A DNA stretch of 64,000 nt from Pelethousia sp034933245. Its GTDB lineage: Bacteria > Bacillota > Clostridia > Christensenellales > CAG-138. Position 1 is the first letter of the stretch. Each line of letters opens with the position of its first letter. Shown one piece after another: positions 41,639 through 50,016 of the stretch. The stretch covers positions 21,099-85,098 of the forward strand of contig JAYFNX010000004.1 of the NCBI GenBank assembly GCA_034933245.1, in the 5' to 3' direction. Position numbers and translations under genes: made by a program. The notes below the pieces were generated by a model. The model was given only the letters and a program-made list of their open reading frames with translations, had not been told where the DNA came from and did no database searches.

Positions 41639-42937
41639 ATGGAAGAAAAATATGAAGAACTCTATGCAATATTAAAAAAAGAAGTTACACCGGCTTTAGG
41701 GTGCACAGGCCCTACGGCTATTGCCTATGTCGCGGCCGAAGCGGCAGCGGCGGTAGGGGGGAAACCGTTGAAAGTCACTCTCAAAGTTGACCGGCATATT
41801 GGCACAAAGAACTGTGATGTAGGCATTCCCAACACAAGGATCGTGGGCAACGAGATCGCCGCGGCATTGGGCGCGCTGGCCGGAGATGCCGCCGCGGGCC
41901 TTAATGTCCTGCACCTGGTGACGGATGCGCAGGAGAAGGAAGCCGAACAGTTCGTGAAGGATGGCAAGGTCGTTGTGGAACCTGACCTTACCACCGAGGT
42001 GTTGGGCTTGTTTATGGATTGTACCGTTGAGACGGATAAGGGCTACGGGCGAGCTGTTGTAGTAAAAACCCATACCAACCTCGTTTACCGCGAAGCCAAC
42101 GGTAAGGTACAGGTGGATATACCCTATGACCGCTTGGCATCCATGAACGAAACGCACGACTCCATGGCTAATTACCGCATTGCCGACTTTTATCGCTTTG
42201 CAACGGAAGCGCCGTTTGAGAAAATCGAGTTCTTGCGTGAAGCTGTAACCATGAATAAAGAGCTCGCAGAGACAATCTTCACAGGGGAAGCCCAGGGAGC
42301 CGGTTTTGCGCTTTCCATGATGAAGCGTGGCAAAGGCAACATGATCCGTAAGGCGGAAGCCCTAACTGCAGCAGGCTCCGAAGCACGCATGGCCGGCCTG
42401 TCTAAGCCGGCTATGAGTTGTGCGACCAGCGGGAATGTAGGGATTACCGCTTCGTTGCCGCTGGTCAGCATGGCCGAGGATTTGGGCAGCAGCGAAGAAC
42501 AACTCTTACGAGCGATAGCCATGAGCTATCTTATGACCATATGTGTAAAGAATCGGATTGGGCGCGTTAGCTCCATGTGCGCTTGTGTTACTGCCGCCTC
42601 GCAGGGGATCACTTCCGGCGCCTGCATGCTGCTTGGGGGATCCCTTGCGGAAATTGAGCGTGCTGTAAAAACTACAATGGTCAATGTGTTTGGCGTTGTT
42701 TGTGACGGCGCACGCCTTGCTTGTGCAATGAAGCTTGCTTCAGCCGCGGGTATCGCCATTGAATGCGCACAAATTGCCATGGACGGATACGAAACGCCTG
42801 CCGGCCAGGGCGTGGTGGGAAAAACAGCGGATGATTCTTTGAATTTTATGGGCTATTTTGCCCAAGAGGGTATGCGGGATTCCGATAGGGCCCTTTGCCG
42901 CGCACTCTACGAGAAACGCCGGAAACAATTGGAATAA
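41639..42937 (+). CDS. cyuA: L-cysteine desulfidase family protein (CyuA/UPF0597)
   Basis: A 432-residue protein of the UPF0597/YhaM family. Known members are oxygen-sensitive Fe-S enzymes that cleave L-cysteine to pyruvate, ammonia and sulfide. The cysteines expected to carry the cluster are visible: C22 in ALGCTGPTA, one in MSCATSGNVGITASLPL, the SSMCACVTAASQGITSGACML block and GVVCDGARLACAMKLASAAG. AGGAGGAAAT precedes the ATG at 41639. It is the last gene of the TRAP operon before a terminator. It could also act as a dehydratase on a related beta-substituted amino acid. Confidence 0.87.
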   Translation: MEEKYEELYAILKKEVTPALGCTGPTAIAYVAAEAAAAVGGKPLKVTLKVDRHIGTKNCDVGIPNTRIVGNEIAAALGALAGDAAAGLNVLHLVTDAQEKEAEQFVKDGKVVVEPDLTTEVLGLFMDCTVETDKGYGRAVVVKTHTNLVYREANGKVQVDIPYDRLASMNETHDSMANYRIADFYRFATEAPFEKIEFLREAVTMNKELAETIFTGEAQGAGFALSMMKRGKGNMIRKAEALTAAGSEARMAGLSKPAMSCATSGNVGITASLPLVSMAEDLGSSEEQLLRAIAMSYLMTICVKNRIGRVSSMCACVTAASQGITSGACMLLGGSLAEIERAVKTTMVNVFGVVCDGARLACAMKLASAAGIAIECAQIAMDGYETPAGQGVVGKTADDSLNFMGYFAQEGMRDSDRALCRALYEKRRKQLE

Positions 42938-42958
42938 ACTAACCTGTTGTCAATAGGG

Positions 42959-42991
42959 GCTGCCAGAATGATGATGGTCTGGCAGCTTTTT
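42959..42991 (+). terminator. Terminator of the TRAP operon
   Basis: GCTGCCAGA (42959-42967) pairs with TCTGGCAGC (42978-42986), then five T. Confidence 0.92.
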
Positions 42992-43108
42992 GTACTTTGT
43001 TATTTTAAGATAGGGTACCCTCACCAGGAATGGAGCAAACGACCATCACACCAGCGCTTAATATCCGAGCCGGGAGCAAAGAATAGGATCGCTTGTCGGG
43101 TTTTCATA

Positions 43109-43137
43109 TTGACAAAACTTGATGGGAAGGTTATACT
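43109..43137 (+). promoter_or_regulatory. Promoter of the arsenic operon
   Basis: TTGACA at 43109-43114, 17 bases, TATACT at 43132-43137. Confidence 0.85.
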
Positions 43138-43143
43138 CATAAT

Positions 43144-43163
43144 ATATCAAATAATTTTGATAT
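43144..43163. promoter_or_regulatory. ArsR-type operator
   Basis: ATATCAAA, four bases, TTTGATAT: a perfect 8-bp inverted repeat just after the -10 and before the arsR ribosome site. It matches the ATCAA...TTGAT pattern of ArsR/SmtB operators. Confidence 0.82.
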
Positions 43164-43174
43164 GAGGTGATGAT

Positions 43175-43486
43175 TTGAAAACCATGTATGAAGAGAACGC
43201 GAGGGTTTTTAAGGCGCTTTGCGATGAAAAACGCTTGCGGATACTGGAATTGCTGCGGGGCGGTGAAAAGTGCGCCTGCGTTCTACTGGAGCAATTGGAG
43301 TTGGGGCAATCGGGGCTTTCCTACCATATGAAGATTCTGGTTGAATCGGGCATTGTGGAGAGCTGGCAGGAAGGGAAATGGACGCACTATAAAATCAGCG
43401 AAAAAGGCAGCGAATATGCCGGTTTTTTGCTTAAAAAGCTGACAACGCCAACGTCGGCGTTGGATGAAAACAATTGTTGCCGATGA
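43175..43486 (+). CDS. arsR: ArsR-family metalloid-responsive repressor
   Basis: A 103-residue winged-helix repressor. The helix-turn-helix is LLEQLELGQSGLSYHMKILVESGIVESWQEGKWTHYKI. C33 and C35 (EKCACVLL) form the Cys-x-Cys arsenite site of the ELCVCDL type, and another Cys pair ends the protein (NNCCR). I favour the TTG at 43175 because GAGGTGA is 4-5 bases upstream; an ATG at 43184 would be too far from it. Promoter and operator lie directly upstream. Arsenite or antimonite should release it and open the operon. Confidence 0.93.
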   Translation: MKTMYEENARVFKALCDEKRLRILELLRGGEKCACVLLEQLELGQSGLSYHMKILVESGIVESWQEGKWTHYKISEKGSEYAGFLLKKLTTPTSALDENNCCR

Positions 43487-43487
43487 T

Positions 43488-43513
43488 AAAGGCCATCAAA
43501 AAGATGGCTTTTT
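43488..43513 (+). terminator. Hairpin terminator/attenuator between arsR and the permease gene
   Basis: GCCATC, five A, GATGGC, then TTTTT. A short stem, so partial termination is plausible, with arsR made in excess over the downstream genes. No separate downstream promoter is obvious. Confidence 0.7.
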
Positions 43514-43579
43514 ATGGGCAAAAAGCATCAATATTTTCTGATGTGATTCTCTTTGTTAAAAGGTGAGGGCTTATACAGC

Positions 43580-44593
43580 ATGGAAACAGCAAAAGCAATT
43601 TGGAATTTTTTTCAGGAACAAATACTAGCGATGCGGTGGCTGAACAGCGCCATCGGCAGCGGCTTGTCGGCTTTGGGGGTGGATTTGGGCAATCGCTGGA
43701 TCGCGAGCCTTCAGTTTTTCTTATACGATGTCATAAAGATCTCGGCGCTGCTATGCCTTTTGATCTTTTTCATCAGCTATATTCAGAGCTACTTCCCGCC
43801 GGAACGCAGCAAACGAATACTGGGCCGTTTCCGCGGGATTGGAGCGAACGCGGTAGCTGCGTTGCTGGGCACTGTCACGCCATTTTGCTCCTGTTCGTCG
43901 ATTCCGCTATTCATCGGCTTTACCTCGGCGGGCCTGCCGGTTGGGGTTACCTTTTCATTCCTGATCTCCTCCCCTATGGTGGATCTCGGCTCTCTGCTCC
44001 TGCTAATGAGCATATTCGGCGCGAAAGTAGCGGTGATATATGTTATTGTCGGTCTGATTATAGCCGTCATCGGGGGTTCGCTTATCGAAAAAATGGGCAT
44101 GGATCAATACGTGGAGAGCTTTATCCTGACAGCCGGCAGCGTGGATATAGAATCCCCTGTGCTGACAAAAAAAGACCGGTTGCTTTATGCAAAGGAACAG
44201 ATGCTCGCAACTTTTAAAAAAGTCTTTCCTTACATCCTGATCGGCGTGGGTATAGGCGCCATTATCCATAACTGGATACCAGGGGAGTGGATTGCAACGG
44301 TCCTTGGCAGCCACAATCCCTTCGGCGTGGTCTTGGCTACGCTCATCGGCGTTCCCATGTATGCCGATATCTTCGGGACGATCCCGATTGCGGAAGCTTT
44401 GTTCTATAAAGGGGCGCAGCTCGGAACCGTGCTGTCCTTCATGATGGCTGTAACAACCCTGTCCCTCCCGTCGATGATTATGCTGCGCAAGGCGGTCAAA
44501 CCCAAGCTGTTGGCTGTTTTCATCGCGATCTGCACGATGGGAATCATCATCGTGGGCTATGGATTCAACGCTCTTCAGGCGTTGATCATATAG
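43580..44593 (+). CDS. ArsP/DUF318-type permease
   Basis: A 337-residue membrane protein with eight to ten helices, of the PF03773 permease family. The family motif TVTPFCSCSSIPLFIGFTSAGLPVGVTFSFLISSPMVDLGSL is clear, including the Cys pair (CSC) implicated in metalloid transport. ArsP members export trivalent organoarsenicals; others occur with thioredoxin-like proteins and have unknown ions. I chose the ATG at 43580; the ribosome site AAGGTGAGG is rather far (about 11 bases). Third-party evidence for the substrate is absent, but the arsR operon context supports arsenic. Confidence 0.88.
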   Translation: METAKAIWNFFQEQILAMRWLNSAIGSGLSALGVDLGNRWIASLQFFLYDVIKISALLCLLIFFISYIQSYFPPERSKRILGRFRGIGANAVAALLGTVTPFCSCSSIPLFIGFTSAGLPVGVTFSFLISSPMVDLGSLLLLMSIFGAKVAVIYVIVGLIIAVIGGSLIEKMGMDQYVESFILTAGSVDIESPVLTKKDRLLYAKEQMLATFKKVFPYILIGVGIGAIIHNWIPGEWIATVLGSHNPFGVVLATLIGVPMYADIFGTIPIAEALFYKGAQLGTVLSFMMAVTTLSLPSMIMLRKAVKPKLLAVFIAICTMGIIIVGYGFNALQALII

Positions 44594-44605
44594 GGTAATA
44601 AAATT

Positions 44606-45334
44606 ATGATCATGACTTGGTATCCCGTTATCGATTACATGGCTTGTATAGAATGCGGTGCCTGCGTCGCGAAATGTTCTCATGGCGTATATGACGCAGG
44701 AAAGGATCCTTCTCCTGTTGTCCAGAATCCTCAGGGCTGTGTTCATCATTGCCACGGTTGCGGTGAGCAATGCCCGGTCGGAGCGATTACCTATGTGGGC
44801 GAGGATACCGGCTGGAAGCCGCCGAGCGGAGTTCCCATAGCTAAAGAAGCCTGCTGCGCCTGCGGAGGAGAAGGATCCTCGGGCAATAAGATTGTTGTTG
44901 CCTATTTCTACCTTGATTTGAAGATTTGTGACCGCTGCATTGGGACGGATAAGGTTCTTGACGAGGTAATGCTGGTGCTTACTCCCGCCCTGCAGCTAGC
45001 GGGTTTTGAAGTGACGTATAATAAAATTCAAATAAAATCGGCGGAGCTTGCCAAGCAGTATAAACTTTTAACATCGCCAACGATTCGCATAAACGGGAAG
45101 GATCTTTGCCAATCGGTGGTGGAGACTAGATGCGGTTGCTGCAGTGATATTAGCGGCGCCGATGTGGAATGCCGGGTATTTGCCTATAACGGAGCAACCT
45201 ATGAGGTGCCACCGAAAGAGATGCTTGCCAAAGCCATCCTGCAGGCCGTATTTGGAACGGCTGCGCCCATCTGTTCCTGTGGCAATTATGAACTGCCGGA
45301 GAACCTGAAATGCTTTTTCGAGGGACTAAAATAA
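44606..45334 (+). CDS. Ferredoxin-DUF2703 fusion protein
   Basis: A 242-residue soluble two-domain protein. Residues 1-75 are ferredoxin-like with Cys motifs CIECGACVAKC and CVHHCHGCGEQCPVGAI. These could hold two Fe-S clusters, though spacing in the second is unusual (extra Cys and two His). Residues 95-225 are a DUF2703 domain (YFYLDLKICDRCIGTDKVLDEVMLVLTPAL...LLTSPTIRINGKDL), a thioredoxin-like fold with a CDRC pair and later CGCC. It lies 12 bases after the permease gene. A role in electron delivery or thiol chemistry on arsenic species is inferred from context. Confidence 0.82.
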   Translation: MIMTWYPVIDYMACIECGACVAKCSHGVYDAGKDPSPVVQNPQGCVHHCHGCGEQCPVGAITYVGEDTGWKPPSGVPIAKEACCACGGEGSSGNKIVVAYFYLDLKICDRCIGTDKVLDEVMLVLTPALQLAGFEVTYNKIQIKSAELAKQYKLLTSPTIRINGKDLCQSVVETRCGCCSDISGADVECRVFAYNGATYEVPPKEMLAKAILQAVFGTAAPICSCGNYELPENLKCFFEGLK

Positions 45335-45353
45335 TTTAAAGGAGAGATTGATT

Positions 45354-45704
45354 ATGGGACTGTTTGGTAATAGGAGCAATAAAAAGGAGCATACTGCATG
45401 CTGCTGCGGCGGCAACTGCGATGCGGAAAGCATGGCAAAGGCGGAAAACGCAAAAGCCGAGGGTGCAGGCGTTAAGGTGCTGGGAAGCGGCTGTGCGAAA
45501 TGCAATCAGCTGGAAGCGGCAACAAAGGCGGCGCTGGAGCAACTGGGAATGGATACGACAATTGACCATGTAACGGATTTCTCCCAAATAGCTGCCTATG
45601 GCGTAATGACCACGCCCGCGCTCGTTGTGGACGGGAAAGTGGTTTCCTATGGCAAGGTGCTTAAAACGGAAGAGATTGTAAAAATCATGCAAAAGGTAAG
45701 ATGA
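45354..45704 (+). CDS. Thioredoxin-family redox-active disulfide protein
   Basis: A 116-residue small thioredoxin-fold protein. The core is KVLGSGCAKCNQLEAATKAALEQLGMDTTIDHVTDFSQIAAYGVMTTPALVVDGKVVSYGKVLKTEEIVKIM, with active-site CAKC and the cis-Pro in TTPAL. This is the group annotated as 'redox-active disulfide protein 2', common in arsenic and permease operons. The N-terminal tail has an extra cluster, CCCGGNC, likely to bind a metal or metalloid. AAAGGAGAG lies upstream of the ATG at 45354. It may reduce the arsenate reductase or the fusion protein; this is inference. Confidence 0.87.
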   Translation: MGLFGNRSNKKEHTACCCGGNCDAESMAKAENAKAEGAGVKVLGSGCAKCNQLEAATKAALEQLGMDTTIDHVTDFSQIAAYGVMTTPALVVDGKVVSYGKVLKTEEIVKIMQKVR

Positions 45705-45884
45705 TGGGATGCTCCGGAAAGAGCTTGGCTTCTTTCCGGATATTTCGTTGGAAGGTATGTTTATGCATGCTCATTATGCCCTTGCAGGGCCGGCTTGCGC
45801 ATTCTACCAAGAAAAAAGATGGAATGGCGTTGAAAAAGCGTGGAGCTGATCTTAGAGCACAATTGATGACGAGGAGGCGAAGGT

Positions 45885-46934
45885 ATGGGGAAGACGAAAA
45901 ATATAGGAATCGGATTTTTTGAAAGGTATCTGACCCTATGGGTCATCCTGTGCATGGCCGTTGGAGTGGCGATCGGAAAATTTCTGCCCATAATTCCTGC
46001 CCTTCTGGGGCGTTTGGAATATGCGAATGTTTCAATCCCCATCGCCATACTTATCTGGCTCATGATCTATCCGATGATGCTTAAGGTGGATTTTCAAAGC
46101 ATCACAAATGTGGGGAAAAATCCAAAGGGCTTATTTGTCACGTGGATAACCAACTGGATCATAAAACCCTTTACCATGTTCGGGATCGCCTGGCTGTTTT
46201 TCTTCGTTATCTTTAAGGCTCTCATTCCGCCTGCGCTTGCAAAAGACTATCTGGCCGGTGCAATCCTGCTGGGCGCCGCCCCTTGCACCGCGATGGTATT
46301 TGTTTGGAGCCATCTTACAAATGGTAACCCTGCCTATACGGTGGTACAGGTTGCAACAAACGACCTTATTATCCTTGTGGCATTCACGCCCATTGTCGCG
46401 TTTTTGCTTGGCGTTGGCGGCGTATCGATTCCCTGGGACACGCTTATCCTTTCCGTGGTCCTCTTTGTTGTAATCCCGTTGGCGGGCGGCGTAATGACCC
46501 GAAATTATATTACGAAGAAACATGGAGCCGCATACTTTAAGAACCGCTTTATCCCCAAATTCGGGAATGTGACCGTGATCGGTCTGCTTCTGACATTAGT
46601 GATTATTTTCTCATTTCAGGGAAATGTAATCCTTGAAAACCCGCTGCACATTCTGCTGATCGCGATACCGCTGACGATGCAAACATTTTTGATATTCTTT
46701 CTTGCATATCTTGCCGGCAAAGCGTTGAAACTGCCCCATAGCATTGCGGCACCTGCTGCAATGATCGGCGCTTCCAATTTTTTTGAGCTGGCGGTTGCCG
46801 TAGCCATCTCCCTCTTCGGCACGCAAAGCCCCGCCGCCCTCGCCACCATAGTCGGCGTCCTTACGGAAGTGCCCGTTATGCTGATGCTCGTGAAAATTGC
46901 CAACAATACGAAAGGATGGTTTCCAAATGAATAA
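45885..46934 (+). CDS. acr3: ACR3-family arsenite efflux permease
   Basis: A 349-residue transporter with ten hydrophobic helices. The ACR3 signature is visible in LAGAILLGAAPCTAMVFVWSHLTNGNPAYTVVQVATND, which includes the essential Cys, and in APAAMIGASNFFELAVAVAISLFG. It pumps arsenite out of the cell. GAGGAGGCGAAGGT supplies the ribosome site for ATG 45885. A 180-base gap precedes it, containing a short TCCGGAAAG/TTTCCGGA hairpin without a strong T run. Its end overlaps arsC by eight bases. Confidence 0.95.
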   Translation: MGKTKNIGIGFFERYLTLWVILCMAVGVAIGKFLPIIPALLGRLEYANVSIPIAILIWLMIYPMMLKVDFQSITNVGKNPKGLFVTWITNWIIKPFTMFGIAWLFFFVIFKALIPPALAKDYLAGAILLGAAPCTAMVFVWSHLTNGNPAYTVVQVATNDLIILVAFTPIVAFLLGVGGVSIPWDTLILSVVLFVVIPLAGGVMTRNYITKKHGAAYFKNRFIPKFGNVTVIGLLLTLVIIFSFQGNVILENPLHILLIAIPLTMQTFLIFFLAYLAGKALKLPHSIAAPAAMIGASNFFELAVAVAISLFGTQSPAALATIVGVLTEVPVMLMLVKIANNTKGWFPNE

Positions 46935-47322
46935 GCCGAAGGTTGCCTTTATTTGCGTACATAACGCCTGTCGCAGCCAGATCGCCGAGGCGTTGGGCAG
47001 GCGTTATGCCGCCGACATTTTTGAAAGCTATTCTGCGGGCACGGAAATAAAAGACCGCATAAACCCGGATGCGGTTCGTCTCATGAAGCAGTTTTATGGG
47101 ATTGACATGGAAGAAACCCAACGCCCCAAACTGCTTGCGTCTATACCGCCTGTAGAGGTGGTCATTACGATGGGTTGCAACGTTGCTTGCCCCTATGTGC
47201 CGTGCAAACGCCGAGAGGACTGGGGGCTGCCGGACCCAACCGGCCATAGCGACCAGGAATTTCTGGCAGTAATTCGCACGATCGAAGCGAAAATAAAAGA
47301 ACTGGCAGCATCATGCAGCTAG
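46927..47322 (+). CDS. arsC: Arsenate reductase, low-molecular-weight phosphatase fold, thioredoxin-coupled type
   Basis: A 131-residue enzyme reducing arsenate to arsenite for export by Acr3. The P-loop is C10-VHNAC-R16 (Cx5R). The redox cysteines sit in MGCNVACPYVPC (C84, C88, C93), followed by EDWGLPDPTGHSD. This is the S. aureus-type ArsC that passes a disulfide along the protein to thioredoxin, consistent with the thioredoxin-like gene in the same operon. The ATG at 46927 overlaps the acr3 end with AAAGGATGG as ribosome site. Last gene of the operon. Confidence 0.95.
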   Translation: MNKPKVAFICVHNACRSQIAEALGRRYAADIFESYSAGTEIKDRINPDAVRLMKQFYGIDMEETQRPKLLASIPPVEVVITMGCNVACPYVPCKRREDWGLPDPTGHSDQEFLAVIRTIEAKIKELAASCS

Positions 47323-47587
47323 AGAAAGCATCCTACCCTTTGCATACAAAGGGCGGGCTGGCCCACGTAGGTTGCACGCATAAAAACATAAGATAAGCGC
47401 TTAATGATCCCAACTTGGCGTATACGCTTATGCAAGAGCCCGATGCCTTTCGCCGAAATAGGCCCGTTTTGGTCCAGCGGCACCCCACCCAATTCCCGGA
47501 TGCAAATTTCAAAAATATCACTACACGAGAAGCCAGACTATATTATAATGATATTGAAAAACAGTTTGCTAAGGGAAATTAAATGAA

Positions 47588-48925
47588 ATGACAGAAATTT
47601 ATATCCTGGGCGCCTGTGCGGCGGCGCTGCTGCTCTGCGTTATCGCAAAGTTTTCTATTCTTTATGCCCTTGGGTTTGGCTATTTTTTGTTCTTCGCTTA
47701 TGGATTATGGAAAAAACAATCGGTTCTCCAAATGCTAAAGTTATCCCTTCGTGGAATTCTTACCGTGAAAAATATCCTTGTAACCTTTGTGCTGATCGGT
47801 GTGATTACCGCAGTGTGGCGGGTGGGGGGGACGATACCGTTTATCGTATACTATGCGACAAAGGCTTTTTCTCCCGCCGGCATGGTTCTGATCACGTTTC
47901 TTCTGTGCTGCCTGCTTTCGGTACTCACCGGTACGGCCCTTGGAACCGCCGCCACAGTCGGCATAATTTGTATGACTGTGGCAAACAGCATGGGCATACC
48001 CCCATGGTATGCAGGAGGCGCCATCCTCGCAGGCATTTACTTTGGGGATCGCTGCTCACCCTTATCTACAAGCGCCCTGCTGGTCGCAGAACTGACCGGT
48101 ACCAAGATATTTGACAACCTTTCGAATATGGTAAAAACGTCGGTTGTTCCGTTCTTCGTAACTTGCCTCTTGTATCTTTTCATGGGGGTGTTCTGTAAAA
48201 CAGGAGCGGGGACGGTGAACATACAGGCCGCTTTTGCGAATTACTTTGACCTGAATCCCATCGTGCTGGTTCCGGCTGGAATGATTGTGGTGCTTTCCCT
48301 GTGCAGGCTAAATGTAAAGATTACCATGGGCAGCAGTATCCTTGCGGCTGCAGTGATAACCTTGCGCGTGCAGCATGTTATGCCGGCGGAATTGCTCCGG
48401 GTAGCCATATGGGGATACCATCCGGAAAATGCAGAGCTTGCCGCCCTTCTTAGCGGCGGCGGAGTTCTATCCATGGCAAAAGTGTTCGCCATTGTATGCT
48501 TGTCCGCTTGCTATGCCGGCATGTTCAACGGCACGGGGTTTCTGGATGGAATAAAAGCGAACATCGATTCCCTAAGCAAAAAGGCCACATCTTTTGGGGC
48601 TGTTCTGCTAACCGCATTTGTAACGGGGTTGATTGCCTGCAACCAGACTTTGGCAATTATGCTCACCCACCAACTCTGCAAAGATGTTGAAAAAAATAAA
48701 GAAGCGCTGGCTTTATATTTAGAAGACAGCGCCGTAGTTGTTGCGCCGTTAATTCCATGGTCCGTTGCCTGCGCCGTTCCATTGGCATCGGTTGGGGCAC
48801 CTTCTTCCTCCGTTCTGCTGGCGTTCTATCTCTATTTGCTGCCGCTTTGGGGTTTGTTTTGCGCCATGCATCCTAAGGCGCGCTTCCCCGGCTGCCTTGC
48901 GAAACAATCAGGACGCTGCAAATAA
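47588..48925 (+). CDS. NhaC-family Na+/H+ antiporter-like protein
   Basis: A 445-residue membrane protein with 11-12 hydrophobic helices. The NhaC blocks LLSVLTGTALGTAATVGIICMTVANSMGIPPWYAGGAILAGIYFGDRCSPLSTSALLVAELTGT and TGLIACNQTLAIMLTHQLCKD are clear. Members exchange Na+ for H+, and some swap organic acids such as malate/lactate. AAGGGAAATTAAATGAA precedes the ATG. A TATAAT at 47544 may be its -10, without a good -35. Six bases after its stop the convergent deoR gene ends. Confidence 0.9.
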   Translation: MTEIYILGACAAALLLCVIAKFSILYALGFGYFLFFAYGLWKKQSVLQMLKLSLRGILTVKNILVTFVLIGVITAVWRVGGTIPFIVYYATKAFSPAGMVLITFLLCCLLSVLTGTALGTAATVGIICMTVANSMGIPPWYAGGAILAGIYFGDRCSPLSTSALLVAELTGTKIFDNLSNMVKTSVVPFFVTCLLYLFMGVFCKTGAGTVNIQAAFANYFDLNPIVLVPAGMIVVLSLCRLNVKITMGSSILAAAVITLRVQHVMPAELLRVAIWGYHPENAELAALLSGGGVLSMAKVFAIVCLSACYAGMFNGTGFLDGIKANIDSLSKKATSFGAVLLTAFVTGLIACNQTLAIMLTHQLCKDVEKNKEALALYLEDSAVVVAPLIPWSVACAVPLASVGAPSSSVLLAFYLYLLPLWGLFCAMHPKARFPGCLAKQSGRCK

Positions 48926-48930
48926 CGGGG

Positions 48931-49749
48931 TCAAACCATGTTGCCCAATACGGAGGAAGGTGACGCGGCGCTTTGCGCTTCTTCAGCAACCAAAACTTCG
49001 ATCCCTGCGCCGCGGTACTTCACCAGGTCCTCCGGCGAAATTTTAGAATCGGTAATAATGGTGTGAATCTCATCCACATTGGCGATGCGCGTAAAGGCCG
49101 TGTGGTTGAACTTGGAGGAATCCACCAGGCAGACTACCTGGTTGGACGCAGCCATGAAGGCCCGTTTCGTGGAACGATCGCCGTAATAGTAAATCATCAG
49201 GCCATTTTCGAGATCGATGGTGCTAAGCCCCATGAAGTACTTATTTACGCGGTATTTTTTGATAAATTGGATGGCGTCTTCCCCGTTAATGACAAAAGAT
49301 TCCCCATCCCGCTTAAGAGAGCCGCCAATCACATAGAGGGATACGTTGGTTTTATACATCAACTCGTTGACGATGAGGATATCATTGGTCAAAACGGTAA
49401 TACGGAAATCTCCCAGCAATTTAGCCAAGGCCAGGGTGGTGCTCCCATCATCCAATAAAATTACATCGTTTTCCTTGAGGAGGCTTTTCGCCTTGCCCGC
49501 AATCATGGCCTTTTCATGAAGGCAGCGGTTCCGAAACCCCATATTGGTTAACGGTGCGGTGGAGGGCTGCTCCAATTGCATGGCGCCCCCGTGAATGCGC
49601 CGGAGCATATTGGCTTTTTCAAGCAGCTCCAAATCCAGACGGATGGTTTTCTCCGTTACTCCCAAGCTGGCGCTCAAATCTTTCACGGAGACAACGGTCT
49701 CCTTTTTTAATAAATTCATGATCATTTCCAACCGCTTTCTGGCAATCAT
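48931..49749 (-). CDS. DeoR-family transcriptional regulator
   Basis: A 272-residue sugar-phosphate-responsive repressor. The N-terminal helix-turn-helix is ARKRLEMIMNLLKKETVVSVKDLSASLGVTEKTIRLDLELLEKANMLRRIHGGA, a standard DeoR pattern. The C-terminal sensor domain contains DDGSTTLALAKLL, TNDILIVNEL and NKYFMGLSTIDLENGLM. It is divergent from the PTS cluster, with repeated CGAACA boxes in the shared region, so it probably represses that cluster until a phosphorylated sugar appears. ATG 49749 has GGGAGG about 10 bases upstream; the longer in-frame form starts beyond the promoter. Confidence 0.94.
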   Translation of the reverse strand: MIARKRLEMIMNLLKKETVVSVKDLSASLGVTEKTIRLDLELLEKANMLRRIHGGAMQLEQPSTAPLTNMGFRNRCLHEKAMIAGKAKSLLKENDVILLDDGSTTLALAKLLGDFRITVLTNDILIVNELMYKTNVSLYVIGGSLKRDGESFVINGEDAIQFIKKYRVNKYFMGLSTIDLENGLMIYYYGDRSTKRAFMAASNQVVCLVDSSKFNHTAFTRIANVDEIHTIITDSKISPEDLVKYRGAGIEVLVAEEAQSAASPSSVLGNMV

Positions 49750-49777
49750 AAAAAATATCCTCCCATTTATTAAAAAA

Positions 49778-49806
49778 AGTATAGCACAGCCAAAGTCGCT
49801 TTTCAA
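49778..49806 (-). promoter_or_regulatory. Promoter of the deoR gene
   Basis: On the minus strand: TTGAAA, 17 bases, TATACT. A TGTTCG box (49814-49819) lies just upstream of the -35. Confidence 0.7.
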
Positions 49807-49813
49807 CGCAAAA

Positions 49814-50016
49814 TGTTCGAAAAGGGACAAAAACAACCGGCGCCGAAGCATGAATGTTCGGTTGCCTTATATATATGCAAAAACACAGAAAAATAGAGGA
49901 AAAAACCTTATAAATATTAGGGTTGACAGTGCGGAAGCGTTTGAATTATAATGCGAATCAAGGGAACACGAACATAAAAGCCCCACGTAAAGAACAAAAG
50001 AGAACATAAAACGAAT
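49814..50016. promoter_or_regulatory. Candidate DeoR operator boxes
   Basis: CGAACA (or its complement TGTTCG) occurs at 49814, 49855 and 49969. Around the third lie tandem GAACA-A-rich strings at 49964, 49970, 49992 and 50002 (GAACATAAAA twice). They lie between and downstream of the two divergent promoters. A similar GGAACACAAAAG recurs at 53761, upstream of the PTS IIC gene. Confidence 0.5.
49923..49952 (+). promoter_or_regulatory. Promoter of the PTS catabolic cluster
   Basis: TTGACA at 49923-49928, 18 bases, TATAAT at 49947-49952: both hexamers perfect. The leader to the first gene is about 190 bases and begins with the repeated GAACA boxes. Confidence 0.82.

Noticed and set aside
45701..45922. 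A 73-codon frame between the thioredoxin-like gene and acr3
   Set aside because: It overlaps both flanking genes in a different frame and has an unlikely basic composition.
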